DNA from: Marinobacter antarcticus
Lineage (GTDB): Bacteria; Pseudomonadota; Gammaproteobacteria; Pseudomonadales; Oleiphilaceae
DNA: 44,655 nt
Direction of reading: 5' to 3'
Assembly: GCF_011049865.1 (NCBI RefSeq)
Contig: NZ_DRGY01000018.1
Span: 1 to 44,655, forward strand
Positions 11,801 through 19,282 of this stretch are shown in pieces. The notes under the pieces were generated by a model, which had not been told where the DNA came from, searched no databases, and was given only the letters and a program-made list of their open reading frames with translations. How positions within the stretch are numbered: position 1 is the first letter of the stretch; the number at the start of each line of letters is the position of its first letter. A program made the position numbers and the translations under genes.

Positions 11801-11995
11801 ACCATTGGCGGGCTGCTGCCCTTGCTGTTTGAGACCTCACTGCAAGCGCAATTCCTGATTCCGATGGCAACGTCTATCGCGTTTGGTCTGGGCCTGTCTA
11901 CGGTGTTGGTGCTGTTGATTATTCCTGCGTTACTCTCCTGGTTGGAGCAGTTCCGGGAATGGCGGGCAAGGCGCCACAGTGAGGAGCTGACATGA
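8849..11995 (+). CDS. RND-family efflux permease (HAE1/AcrB-like)
   Basis: A 1048-residue proton-driven inner-membrane pump, the normal length for AcrB-type transporters. The first membrane helix (about 12-32) is followed by the periplasmic porter domain, a first block of helices from about 335, a second periplasmic loop, and a last helix block from about 870. The essential proton-relay acidic pair in helix 4 is present in GVIVDDAIVVGE (Asp398-Asp399). The second half keeps the repeat-like motif GLAGIVVNNAIILVSFYNQQ. It overlaps both neighbours by four bases, so translation is coupled with the adaptor before it and the ABC ATPase after it. No outer-membrane channel gene is present, so a TolC-like protein must be supplied elsewhere. 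The substrate is unknown. Confidence 0.95.
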   Translation: MRRRKGIIGFFVHHKVAGNLVMLMMLLAGALALTRMNVQFFPTFVLDVVSVQVVWSGASAEDVEQGITNPLEQRLRSVDGIKKMTSTSAQSIAAITLEFQEGTNPITALDDVRQQVDEFNNFPADAEKPRVARLERYDPVARLLVYGDVEPSELRALAYRYEDELLQQGIDRVSFRGLPEQQISIEVPVERLETLGLSVGQIADRVASVSRDLPAGIMAQQDAARELRSLEQRRSPQAFETVPLLSNERLQLRLGDIATIRKENRDNQVALTHKGLPAIELQLQRAENGNSLAAAKVLEKWLVDTRATLPPTVHLEVYDETWQLLNDRISLLTSNGLSGLLLVVCLLYLFLPGRVAFWVAVGIPTAFLAALGVLWLIGGSINMISLFALIMALGVIVDDAIVVGEDADAHARLGEASIYASEGAAKRMVWPVLASSLTTVAAFMPLLVVGGIIGNILGDIPVVMICVLVASLLECFIVLPAHLRHAFSPRRTGKGDSEPALPSRNPIVRFRNGFERRFERFREGPFRRFSQRSLKHRGITMASVLALAIVTLGLLAGGRLGFNFFPTPEPSVLYANASFVAGTDSNTVDLFMAEMQQALNESESALGGNLILHAVTTQGATQGGGGSSRTGDELGSIMIELVPSDQRPVRNPEFINEWRDRLALPAGLDNLTISERQSGPPGSDVNVRLTGDDSQNLKLAAQELAQALSTLPGVLDVEDDMPWGREQLIYQTSAYGEALGLTTTDLGGQLRAAFDGRLAQIYQDGRDEMEVRVQLPRNQRERLSTLSRVTVRVPDGRFVPLGQVMNLDHRQGFEALRHADGKLAVEVTSGLNTRVSTTAQILESLQVDALPDIASRFNVRYSFEGRSADQRDTIADMKTGLLVGVALMYVILVWVFSSWTLPLIVMAIIPFALVGALLGHWLMGLQLTILSLFGLFGLAGIVVNNAIILVSFYNQQREKGLGIDEALNEAAVQRVRAVLLTSLTTIGGLLPLLFETSLQAQFLIPMATSIAFGLGLSTVLVLLIIPALLSWLEQFREWRARRHSEELT

Positions 11996-12672
11996 CGGAA
12001 TCTTTGCTGGTGGTGAGGGGCCTGAGCAAGCGCTTTGCCAGTGCTGATGAAATCGTTCCGGTTGTTGAAAAACTGTCGTTTACCCTCGGCCAGGGCCAGT
12101 CTTTGGCACTGACTGGCCGCTCCGGTTCTGGCAAGAGCACTCTGCTGAATCTGTTGTGCGGCCTGGAACTGCCAGATGCCGGCACCATTACCCTGCGCGA
12201 TCAGGTTTTCGAGGCGAGTGGTGCAGGGGCACCGCGAAAGGCTACGGCCTGGTCTGCGCTGCGCCGAAAGCATATCGGGGTGGTGTTTCAGGAGGCGAAC
12301 CTCATGCCCGCGCTGTCGTTACTGGACAACGTGCGGCTGCGGGCCCAGCTTGCCGGGCGTGACCCCGCGCACAGTGAAGATTGGCTAACCCGCCTCGACA
12401 TAGGCGAGCTCGCCCGGCGATATCCGGATCAGGTATCCGGTGGGCAGCGTCAGCGCGCCGCTCTGGCCATGGTGTTTGCCATGGAACCGGCGCTGATACT
12501 GGCAGATGAACCTACCGGAAGCCTCGACCGTCATACCTCTGATGAGGTAACGCGGGTGTTGTTCGACCTTCAGGCTCGCTATGGCTGCAGCCTGATTCTG
12601 GCTACCCACGACGCTGAGTTGGCTGCCGCCTGCGAGCAGCATCTGGATCTTGGCCACCAGAGAACCCCATGA
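11992..12672 (+). CDS. ABC transporter ATP-binding protein (LolD/MacB type)
   Basis: A 226-residue nucleotide-binding subunit. Walker A is GRSGSGKST at 42-50, the ABC signature VSGGQ at 148-152, and Walker B plus catalytic glutamate LILADEP at 168-174. All are intact, so ATP hydrolysis is expected. Its closest family look is the LolD/MacB/FtsE group, which energises FtsX-fold permeases that act on lipoproteins, peptides or cell-envelope mechanics rather than importing small molecules. It overlaps the upstream RND pump and the downstream FtsX-like permease by four bases each, tying it into the same transcript. It fits the AttE/AttF-like arrangement in which such ATPases precede an AttH protein. 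Confidence 0.94.
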   Translation: MTESLLVVRGLSKRFASADEIVPVVEKLSFTLGQGQSLALTGRSGSGKSTLLNLLCGLELPDAGTITLRDQVFEASGAGAPRKATAWSALRRKHIGVVFQEANLMPALSLLDNVRLRAQLAGRDPAHSEDWLTRLDIGELARRYPDQVSGGQRQRAALAMVFAMEPALILADEPTGSLDRHTSDEVTRVLFDLQARYGCSLILATHDAELAAACEQHLDLGHQRTP

Positions 12673-14969
12673 GAAGTGCCCGTTCTTTCTCGCGATCTTT
12701 CGTCTTACCCGGGGCTCTGCTCAGCCACTACCGCCGTCATCCGCTGCAACTGATTGCTCTGGCGATCATGATCCTCCTGGCGACCATGCTGTGGACAGGC
12801 GTTAACCATCTGACCAGCCAGGCCAGAGCGAGCCTCAATCAAAGTGAACAAGCTGTCGCGGAACGCCAGCAGGTAGTGCGAGCCGATGGCAGGGCTCTGG
12901 CGATTGAAGATTTTGTATCCCTCAGGCTCGCCGGCGTGTGTGCCATGCCCTGGCTGGAGGTGGCACCTGAAACCGGCAATCGCCTTGTCGGTATTGATCC
13001 GCTGGCCGGCCAGTGTTTCGGTGCCAAAGCCGGTGTGTCTCAAACGCCGGATCAGCCCTTGAACGGCAAACCGTTTGTGGACATTCATACCGCAGCCGGC
13101 ATCAGCGCCCGCGAAAGTCGTTTGTTTCTGCTGGCCTCTGATGCCACGCAAGCGGCCGATTTGCCACCTGGTTACCACCTGAAAACCTTCTCAACCAGCC
13201 CGGACACCGGCGAACTCGGGGACAGCTTCCTGCTCAACCTCGAAGCTTTAGGTGTGTTGGTGCTGCTGATTGCCGCTCTGTTGTTGCGCAGCGTTTACCT
13301 GTTGGGGCTGGCACAGCGCCGGGACAGCTTTGCACTGCTTAAGCGTTTCGGGGTGTCATCGGGGCAGGTTCAGCGTTGGCTGGTGCTGGAGATTCTGGTG
13401 TTGGCGCTGGTGTGTGTGGTGCCCGGTGTCTGGCTGGGCCGTTGGTTGGCCGCGGGGCTGGGAAGCGGTTTCGGGAACGCACTGAACGGGCTGTTCGATA
13501 TTCCCCTGTACGCAGGGCAAGGGCAAGGTTGGTTAACGCCGGTGCTGGTGATGTTGGCGGTGGTGGTGGTCGCCTGTTTGGGCGATCTGCTGGTGCTGAG
13601 GTTGCGTGGGCATCTTAACGTGCCCATGCCCGCGCGAGCAGGGTTAGCGGCCGTTTTGTTTTCAGCCGGATTGGTGATGGCCTGGCTTGCGCCCTCGCTG
13701 CCCTGGGTTTTTGTGGCCGTTGCTCTGGTGTTTGCCAGTGCGGGTTGGCTCACGCCGGCCGCCGTCGCCCAACTGGCCCACTGGCGTGCAAGCCGCTCGG
13801 CAGCCCCGCTCACCCGTTGGCGCTACCGGGAGCTTACCGTACTGGTTCGCCGGTTGACGTTGCCGCTGGTTGCCCTGCAGTTTGCTCTGGCGATGGTGCT
13901 GGCGGTTCAGGCTCTGGTCACCACCTTTGAAAGCACCTTCGATCGCTGGTTGGCGCAGCGCCTGGAAGCCGCTTATTACGTAGAAGTGCCGGCGGGCGCT
14001 GACAGTCGGGAGGCCGCCGAATGGCTCACTGGCCAACAGGCGAGCGTGCCGGGTTTGCAGTGGCACCGGGCGATTCGGGGCCAGGCACGGCTGCCAGGTG
14101 CAAAGCATGCCGGTGACCGGCAAGTGGATGTGTTTGCGCTCACGCCCGTCAGCCCACTGATACGCGGGTGGACGCTGCTGGAAGCCGTAGATCGCCCCTG
14201 GGAAGCCCTGGCAGCCGGTGACGGTGTGATGATCAACGAGCAACTTGCCCGCAGGGAGAATCTTGGGGTGGGTGATCGCGTGCAGTTAGTGCTCGGTGAT
14301 CAGCCGGGGGCTATGCCAGTGTTGGGCGTGTACCCGGATTACGGCCGCCCGGTAGGTGAGGTCCTGTTGAACGGTGCAACCTTGCCCGACAGCTTCAATG
14401 CCAGCTCCGAAAGCCTATCCATCACGCCCGGCAAGCCCGGGATGCAGAGCATAACCGATGCGCTTCAACACCTCTGGGGCGTGCAAGCGTTATCCCTGAG
14501 AGACAACGGCACCGTGCGCGAACTGGCAACCGGTGTGTTTGATCAAACCTTCGCACTGACCCGCGCCATGACGCTGCTTACCCTGATTCTGGCGGCGTCG
14601 GCGCTGTTGATGATGGGTTGGGTATTTTTTTCCACCCGTGCCTGGTACTTCCGATTGCTGGTGGTTTGGGGTTTGCCGCACCGTGAGGTCGCAGGCCAAT
14701 TGCTGAGATTGGCGCTAACGCTGACGGGCGGTATCGCGGTATTGGCGTTGCCTCTGGGCATCTGGCTGACCTGGGTGCTGGTGCATCGGATTAATCCGCT
14801 GGCGTTTGGCTGGTCGCTGCCCATGGTTGTGTACCCGGCATTCTGGTTGGAAATCGCCGTTCTCAGCCTGGCCATTGGCTTGAGCATTGCCTTACTCATG
14901 CGCCGGCAACTTCGCAAGCCCGGTGTTGCGCCTGTTTCTGCTGGCGCTCCGTCCGAGGGGGAGAGATGA
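12669..14969 (+). CDS. FtsX-like ABC permease, long two-module type
   Basis: A 766-residue inner-membrane permease. Hydrophobic segments lie at about 29-49, 187-215, 237-265, 285-309, 320-366 (two), 388-418, 626-652, 677-705 and 728-750. Two large non-membrane regions (about 50-185 and 418-620) are expected to be periplasmic. This is the duplicated FtsX/MacB-like layout (two four-helix modules), so one polypeptide may replace a LolC/LolE-type heterodimer. It overlaps its cognate ATPase gene by four bases, and the AttH-like lipoprotein gene overlaps it by four bases. The substrate is unknown; known mechanotransmission ABC systems suggest a role at the periplasmic face of the membrane. Confidence 0.9.
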   Translation: MRSARSFSRSFVLPGALLSHYRRHPLQLIALAIMILLATMLWTGVNHLTSQARASLNQSEQAVAERQQVVRADGRALAIEDFVSLRLAGVCAMPWLEVAPETGNRLVGIDPLAGQCFGAKAGVSQTPDQPLNGKPFVDIHTAAGISARESRLFLLASDATQAADLPPGYHLKTFSTSPDTGELGDSFLLNLEALGVLVLLIAALLLRSVYLLGLAQRRDSFALLKRFGVSSGQVQRWLVLEILVLALVCVVPGVWLGRWLAAGLGSGFGNALNGLFDIPLYAGQGQGWLTPVLVMLAVVVVACLGDLLVLRLRGHLNVPMPARAGLAAVLFSAGLVMAWLAPSLPWVFVAVALVFASAGWLTPAAVAQLAHWRASRSAAPLTRWRYRELTVLVRRLTLPLVALQFALAMVLAVQALVTTFESTFDRWLAQRLEAAYYVEVPAGADSREAAEWLTGQQASVPGLQWHRAIRGQARLPGAKHAGDRQVDVFALTPVSPLIRGWTLLEAVDRPWEALAAGDGVMINEQLARRENLGVGDRVQLVLGDQPGAMPVLGVYPDYGRPVGEVLLNGATLPDSFNASSESLSITPGKPGMQSITDALQHLWGVQALSLRDNGTVRELATGVFDQTFALTRAMTLLTLILAASALLMMGWVFFSTRAWYFRLLVVWGLPHREVAGQLLRLALTLTGGIAVLALPLGIWLTWVLVHRINPLAFGWSLPMVVYPAFWLEIAVLSLAIGLSIALLMRRQLRKPGVAPVSAGAPSEGER

Positions 14970-16087
14970 CGCGATACAGAGTTTGTCGGTTCAGTCTCAT
15001 CGTCGGTCTACTGTTCGGTTTGTTCTCGCCGGCCGGCTGTTCCAACGATGCCGGGGATGAAGGCTTTGCCGGCCTCGCGGGGCTTGAGAAACGCAATGAT
15101 TCAAATAGCAACGCCGATACGCCGTATTTGCAGCCGGCGCCGGGAGACCGGCTGAGCTTTCCCGTCGATTACGGGCCACACCCGCAGCACCGTATTGAGT
15201 GGTGGTACCTCACTGCGAACCTTGAAACGGCGGCGGGCGAGCCGTTAGGGCTGCAATGGACCCAATTCCGGCAGGCACTGCAGCCCAGAGCCGCAGCAGC
15301 GCCCGCGCCGGCTGCCACCGACTGGCCGTTGCAAGCCGCCTGGATGGCCCACGGGGCGGTGAGCTGGAAGGGCCAGCATTACTTTGAGGAAAAGCTTGCC
15401 CGTGGAGATATGGGCACTGCGGGTGCCACCGCAGTGCCGTTCAACGTGTGGCTGGATGACTGGCGGCTGACTGGCAATGCCGATAATGATCGTTGGCAAT
15501 TGCACGCGGCTGGCGAAGATTGGAGCTACGACCTGACCCTCAGTATTGAGGGTGATCCAGTAGCCCACGGAGACCAGGGCTTCAGCGCCAAATCTGCCAG
15601 CGGTGAAGGCTCCATGTACTTCAGCCTGGTGAACATTGCCATTACCGGCGAGGTGACGCTGAATGGCGAGGCGCTGGCGGTCAGTGGCAAAGGCTGGTTT
15701 GACCGGGAATGGAGCAGCCAGTTACTGAAAACCGGGCAAAAAGGCTGGGACTGGTTTGCCCTGCACCTCGATAGTGGCGACAAACTGATGGCGTTCCGAT
15801 TGCGGGACGACAGCGGAACTTTCCAATCTGGAACCTGGATCCCTGCGCAGGGCGATCCTGTTCCACTGGGCCCGGAAGATCTGAGCCTGCAGGCGCTGGA
15901 CCGGCGTGAGGGTGTGCCTGTGCGCTGGCAGCTTCGTGTTCCCGCTTATCAGATTGATCTGGAGCTGAGTGCGCCACCCGGTGACTATCTCAATCGGGGG
16001 CTTTACCCCTATTGGGAAAGCCCGGTCAGCGTGACGGGAAGCCATCAGGGACAGGGCTATATGGAGCTGACCGGGGATGCCGATTAA
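14966..16087 (+). CDS. AttH/CrtC-like lipocalin-fold lipoprotein
   Basis: A 373-residue predicted lipoprotein. Residues 1-25 form a lipoprotein signal with lipobox SPAGC (Cys at about 25). The mature part shows the family pattern of AttH and carotenoid 1,2-hydratase-like proteins: FPVDYGPHPQHRIEWWYLTA near the start, LQWTQFRQAL soon after, and GKGWFDREWSSQLL in the second half. These proteins are two lipocalin-like barrels. A carotenoid-hydratase activity should not be assumed, because no carotenoid genes are nearby. In known att-type loci an AttH protein follows an ABC ATPase and FtsX-like permease, as here. It is the last gene of the five-gene overlapping operon, and no hairpin terminator is evident right after it. 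Confidence 0.9.
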   Translation: MTRYRVCRFSLIVGLLFGLFSPAGCSNDAGDEGFAGLAGLEKRNDSNSNADTPYLQPAPGDRLSFPVDYGPHPQHRIEWWYLTANLETAAGEPLGLQWTQFRQALQPRAAAAPAPAATDWPLQAAWMAHGAVSWKGQHYFEEKLARGDMGTAGATAVPFNVWLDDWRLTGNADNDRWQLHAAGEDWSYDLTLSIEGDPVAHGDQGFSAKSASGEGSMYFSLVNIAITGEVTLNGEALAVSGKGWFDREWSSQLLKTGQKGWDWFALHLDSGDKLMAFRLRDDSGTFQSGTWIPAQGDPVPLGPEDLSLQALDRREGVPVRWQLRVPAYQIDLELSAPPGDYLNRGLYPYWESPVSVTGSHQGQGYMELTGDAD

Positions 16088-16191
16088 CCGCCCCTATGTG
16101 CGTTTTCGCACCGAACAAGTGTCAACGGCGAGAGTATGTTGGAACTGGACAGTTTAGTCCGACAGCCACACACGATTCGCAGGAGAATCCT

Positions 16192-16719
16192 ATGAAAAAA
16201 CTACATTCACTTGCCTTTTATGCCTTGATCACGCCGGCCATAGCGATGAGTTCCAGCGCGGTATTTGCCCAGCAATCCACTGATCAGAAAATGACCAAGG
16301 AAAAGCGGAGCATGCAGGGTGAACAAGACACCATGAAATCCAACACCAAAACCATGCAAGGTGAGAATAAAACTGCGCAAAGCGAGAAAAAAATGGGCGG
16401 CCAGTCTGCCATGCAGAACAAAGCGTTCATGGACGCTGCACCCGCTAATGGGATGCACGCGAGCAACCTGATCGGTGCTGATATTAAAACCAGTGGTGAT
16501 GACGACGTGGGCTCGGTGAGTGACCTGGTCATTGATCAAGACGGTCAGGTCGTTGCTGTTGTCGTGGGTGTCGGCGGATTTCTGGGCATGGGCGAGAAAA
16601 ACGTCGCCATTGCCTGGGATAACGTAAAAAAATCAAACACGTCTGATAAGCAGGAACTGCGGATTGACGCTACCCGTGAGGAACTGCAGTCTGCGCCGGC
16701 GTTCGAAACCAAGATGTAA
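16192..16719 (+). CDS. Secreted PRC-barrel domain protein
   Basis: A 176-residue exported protein. The start ATG at 16192 follows a strong AGGAGA. Residues 1-28 form a Sec signal peptide ending near SSAVFAQQ. Residues ~30-80 are a low-complexity linker rich in Lys, Met, Gln and Thr (KTMQGENKTAQSEKKMGG). Residues ~90-165 form a PRC-barrel (SNLIGADIKTSGDDDVGSVS, then VVAVVVGVGGFLGMGEKNVA). Similar proteins in Proteobacteria are periplasmic and often stress-linked, but no reaction is known. It has its own ribosome-binding site, a 104-base gap from the preceding operon and a strong terminator behind it, so it is probably monocistronic. Confidence 0.92.
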   Translation: MKKLHSLAFYALITPAIAMSSSAVFAQQSTDQKMTKEKRSMQGEQDTMKSNTKTMQGENKTAQSEKKMGGQSAMQNKAFMDAAPANGMHASNLIGADIKTSGDDDVGSVSDLVIDQDGQVVAVVVGVGGFLGMGEKNVAIAWDNVKKSNTSDKQELRIDATREELQSAPAFETKM

Positions 16720-16754
16720 ATTCCAGCACGCTCCACTCGTGGTGAAATGAATAG

Positions 16755-16784
16755 ACGGCAGGGGCGAAAGCCTCTGCCGTTTTT
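16755..16784 (+). terminator. Rho-independent terminator of the PRC-barrel gene
   Basis: An 11-base-pair stem, ACGGCAGGGGC against GCCTCTGCCGT with a single G-T pair, is closed by a GAAA tetraloop and followed by TTTTTG. It lies 36 bases after the stop codon. Confidence 0.93.
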
Positions 16785-16998
16785 GTTACACGCCAGGCAA
16801 CTCATTGTGGTTCCTTCCCGATAAACATTTCCTTACCAATCTACAACCGACGCCTCCCATGGTTGTCAGTAATCTGACCTGGTGACTCGAGTCCTGGTAT
16901 CGCGGTGGCGCACCTACTCGTTGTTTTGCATCGGAGTTTCGAAAGGCGCTTGCCGAATAGACTCCACTGTTCTCAGTCAGCTATGTTCGGAGACTGCA

Positions 16999-17808
16999 GT
17001 GTTAACAGCCAAAAATGTGCGTCTTTTCATGTGCGTGTCAGTAATGGCAGCGCTTTTACCCTTGTCACTCCCACTGTCTGCCGATAACGGCGAAAGCGGG
17101 TATCGGCTGCTTGAGCTGGACGGCTACAAAGTAAAGTGGGGTGAGCACACGCTCGGGGTGGGAGCGAGCATCAGCTACGCGTTCGCTGACGAGACACTGC
17201 GGTTTGATGACGCGCGCAACTGTCGTGACTTGGCACCGATGAGCATACTCTCCGGGCAGACCCTCCCCTTCGAGACGCTGGTGCGCGAGACCGCAGAAGC
17301 GTTCCGGGTATGGGAGCGCGCGGCCGATCTTTCATTTCATCAGGTTGCCGATGCCCGTGACGCAGATATTATTATCGGTGCACAAGGGACGCCGCGGATG
17401 CGGGCATTCGCCAATGTATCTTACGCGCCCGACGAGAGAGGCGGTGTGCGCGCCATCGAACAGGCGTTGGTGTGTCTGAACCCTGATCACAAATGGAAGG
17501 TCGGGTTCAACGGCGACGAAGACGTCTACGACATCCGCTATACGCTGATTCATGAGATCGGCCACGCTCTGGGCCTGGACCATCCCGGGCCGTCCGGGCA
17601 GGTGATGGGATTTCGCTACACCGAGGTCTTCGCCGAGCTGCAACCAGGCGATCTACGAGGCATTCGGCAACTCTACGGGCGGCGTGCCAATAACAACGAA
17701 CTGGTCAATGCCTCAGCAGTTGTAATTCAACCTCACCGAGCAGGCCCAGACGCTATTTTCACCGAGCACCCTTATTTCAGAAAGGAGGTTGCCATACCGA
17801 ATGGGTAA
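16999..17808 (+). CDS. Secreted matrixin-like zinc metalloprotease
   Basis: A protein of about 269 residues with the zinc-binding metzincin motif HEIGHALGLDH followed by a probable Met-turn in GQVMGFRY, as in peptidase family M10 matrixins. The N-terminal part (AFRVWERAADLSFHQV, then ADIIIG) matches the start of matrixin catalytic domains. The reading frame extends upstream to 16882, but the GTG at 16999 is preferred. It has GGAG seven bases before it and begins a signal peptide (hydrophobic CVSVMAALLPLSLPL) with a likely cleavage near LSADNG, so the enzyme is probably secreted or periplasmic. No propeptide cysteine switch is obvious. It stands alone, with a DUF2931 remnant on the opposite strand just past its stop codon. 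Confidence 0.82.
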   Translation: MLTAKNVRLFMCVSVMAALLPLSLPLSADNGESGYRLLELDGYKVKWGEHTLGVGASISYAFADETLRFDDARNCRDLAPMSILSGQTLPFETLVRETAEAFRVWERAADLSFHQVADARDADIIIGAQGTPRMRAFANVSYAPDERGGVRAIEQALVCLNPDHKWKVGFNGDEDVYDIRYTLIHEIGHALGLDHPGPSGQVMGFRYTEVFAELQPGDLRGIRQLYGRRANNNELVNASAVVIQPHRAGPDAIFTEHPYFRKEVAIPNG

Positions 17809-17813
17809 GACTC

Positions 17814-17912
17814 CTCTACCTCAGTCGCATTAACACCAGCGTTCATGATCCAGACAACCACCGTCCCTTGTTGGACTGGACCGCGCGATGACCATTTTGG
17901 GCGGTCCGAAAG
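17814..17912 (-). pseudogene. Remnant of a second DUF2931 gene (large internal deletion)
   Basis: Two blocks match the intact DUF2931 gene next door. Bases 17816-17864 match 18045-18093 (the part encoding TVVVWIMN and what follows). Bases 17866-17912 match 18565-18611 (the leader before the start codon). The two blocks are adjacent here but about 470 bases apart in the intact copy, so this looks like a tandem duplicate that lost its middle. The recognisable translated piece is GTVVVWIMNAGVNATEVEE, against GGTVVVWIMNRAENAIEVGR in the intact protein. It has no plausible function as a protein. Confidence 0.8.
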
Positions 17913-17922
17913 GGGGTTCGAG

Positions 17923-18540
17923 TTACCAGCCGACAAACGGGATGCCGTGTTCCTGAATAAACTTGGCGTTGTCACGATTATAGCGTTCGGTAATCTCGCG
18001 ATAGTGCTCAGGGTGGGTTTCAATCTTTCTTGCCTCATACCGCCCTACCTCAATCGCATTCTCTGCACGATTCATGATCCAGACGACCACTGTTCCACCC
18101 GGTGCCAGTCCTAGGACGAGGTTATAGCGCGGGCGTTCGACTACTTCGCCATAACGCTTAAACGAAGCAACCTCCTTCATTCTTTCTTCAATATCGTCCG
18201 GATTCTCCAGCTTAATAACTGCTTCATAGGATTGCTGTTCAGCAAACGAAAACCAACGGATAACAAACAACTCTGGTGTCGTTTGCCAGTCAGCTCGCGA
18301 GAGCGGCGGACTTTTCCAGCAACAAGACACAATCCCAAAAGGACGACGCCACCCAATATCCTTTGACAAGGATTCGATGAAAAATTTGTCAACCCAAACA
18401 TCATAGTGCCTAGGAGCCACAGCGCCGATACTCCGATACGTGCCATTGGGTCCATGGGTTGGCCCTTTTGACTCTGTTTGCTCCGAGCACCCCAAGAGTG
18501 CGAAAACACAAAAACTGAGCACCCATTGATTAATACTCAT
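17923..18540 (-). CDS. DUF2931-family lipoprotein
   Basis: A 205-residue predicted lipoprotein with signal MSINQWVLSFCVFALLGC (lipobox ALLGC, Cys18). The body shows what I recognise as DUF2931 features: a HYDVWVDKFFIES strand near the start, LFVIRWFSFAEQQSYEAVI in the middle and the GLAPGGTVVVWIMN motif near the end. The ATG at 18540 follows GGAG at about six bases and directly begins the signal peptide; the in-frame extension to 18594 lies in the duplicated leader and is not needed. The function of the family is unknown. DUF2931 genes are often found in multiple copies next to PAAR or type VI secretion genes, and a PAAR gene is 125 bases upstream here, so an immunity or accessory role is plausible but unproven. 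Confidence 0.82.
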   Translation of the reverse strand: MSINQWVLSFCVFALLGCSEQTESKGPTHGPNGTYRSIGAVAPRHYDVWVDKFFIESLSKDIGWRRPFGIVSCCWKSPPLSRADWQTTPELFVIRWFSFAEQQSYEAVIKLENPDDIEERMKEVASFKRYGEVVERPRYNLVLGLAPGGTVVVWIMNRAENAIEVGRYEARKIETHPEHYREITERYNRDNAKFIQEHGIPFVGW

Positions 18541-18564
18541 AATATTCTCCATCCACCCGTCGTC

Positions 18565-18611
18565 CTTTGTTGGGATAAACCGCGCGATGACCATCTTGAG
18601 CGGGTCTGAAG
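18565..18611. repeat. Direct repeat (leader copy) matching 17866-17912
   Basis: This 47-base segment shares about 80% of its bases with 17866-17912, including the identical run CCGCGCGATGACCAT. The pair brackets the intact DUF2931 gene and marks the unit of a past tandem duplication. Confidence 0.8.
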
Positions 18612-18665
18612 GGGTATAGTGGGCCGAGCTGCAAGTAATGATCGGAGTGGTGAATGTACCTTTGC

Positions 18666-19175
18666 TTAAGTAGGGCCTTGGATTCCGGCCTCAACCCGGA
18701 CTTTGGGGCGATCCTCTTCGGCGGGTGAGTTGTCTAATGATTCTTCGGGTACCCCGTTGTCAATTAGCGCGCCTTTCTGAGCCGCTCTTTGCACAAATTT
18801 CTGTGGATCCTTGTCGAGCAGTTCTTTTGCTGTGGGCGTTAACTGGCCTTTGCCATCCAGTGCGCCGGCCATCGCAAAATCAACAATCGGAGCGGTGTTT
18901 GTAGCAACGCCGAGAATAACGCGAGAGTTTCCGCTGACAATGGATCCACCGTGGGAGGTCGGGCTCCCAAGGTACGCCACAGGCATGCCATCGGCCAAGG
19001 CCAGCGGGTAGCCTTGAGTAATAATGGCACCACAACCGGTAGCGTCCCCAACGCGCGCGATGGGCGTGCCTTCAACGAGGATGTTAGAGCCGTTTGGCAA
19101 GATAGGGGAGGAGCCGTGCCCTTTGATCGGACAAACATGCATGTCGCCCACGCAGGCGGCAATCAGATTACTCAT
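18666..19175 (-). CDS. PAAR-domain protein, orphan type VI secretion tip
   Basis: A 169-residue protein. Residues 1-95 form a PAAR domain with repeated PAAR-like turns and the typical cysteines and histidines (ACVGDMHVCPIKGHGSSPI, TPIARVGDATGCGAIITQG). In known systems PAAR proteins sharpen the VgrG spike of a type VI secretion apparatus and carry effectors. The C-terminal 75 residues (LTPTAKELLDKDPQKFVQRA) are short, charged and match no toxin I recognise. They may be an adaptor for an effector or a small effector. The ATG at 19175 has AAGGAA upstream and yields the family N-terminus; the frame is open to 19226. No VgrG, Hcp or sheath gene is in the window. The DUF2931 lipoprotein is just downstream on the same strand. 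Confidence 0.9.
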   Translation of the reverse strand: MSNLIAACVGDMHVCPIKGHGSSPILPNGSNILVEGTPIARVGDATGCGAIITQGYPLALADGMPVAYLGSPTSHGGSIVSGNSRVILGVATNTAPIVDFAMAGALDGKGQLTPTAKELLDKDPQKFVQRAAQKGALIDNGVPEESLDNSPAEEDRPKVRVEAGIQGPT

Positions 19176-19282
19176 GATGAGAGTTCCTTTCTGGTGATGA
19201 GTAGCATCCTGGCTGCTCATTAACAAATCCGGTCAAAAAATTACCACACTGGCACAGCCGGTACCATACAACAGAGAGCCTT

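Noticed and set aside
14966..16087. Carotenoid 1,2-hydratase of a pigment pathway
   Set aside because: Only the fold resembles CrtC; no carotenoid genes are nearby and the ABC context matches AttH.
18666..19175. Part of a type VI secretion gene cluster
   Set aside because: No VgrG, Hcp, sheath, baseplate or ClpV gene is in the window; the PAAR gene is an orphan here.
19236..19266. Terminator after pomB
   Set aside because: A T-run is present on the minus strand, but the preceding pairing is short and interrupted by a bulge.
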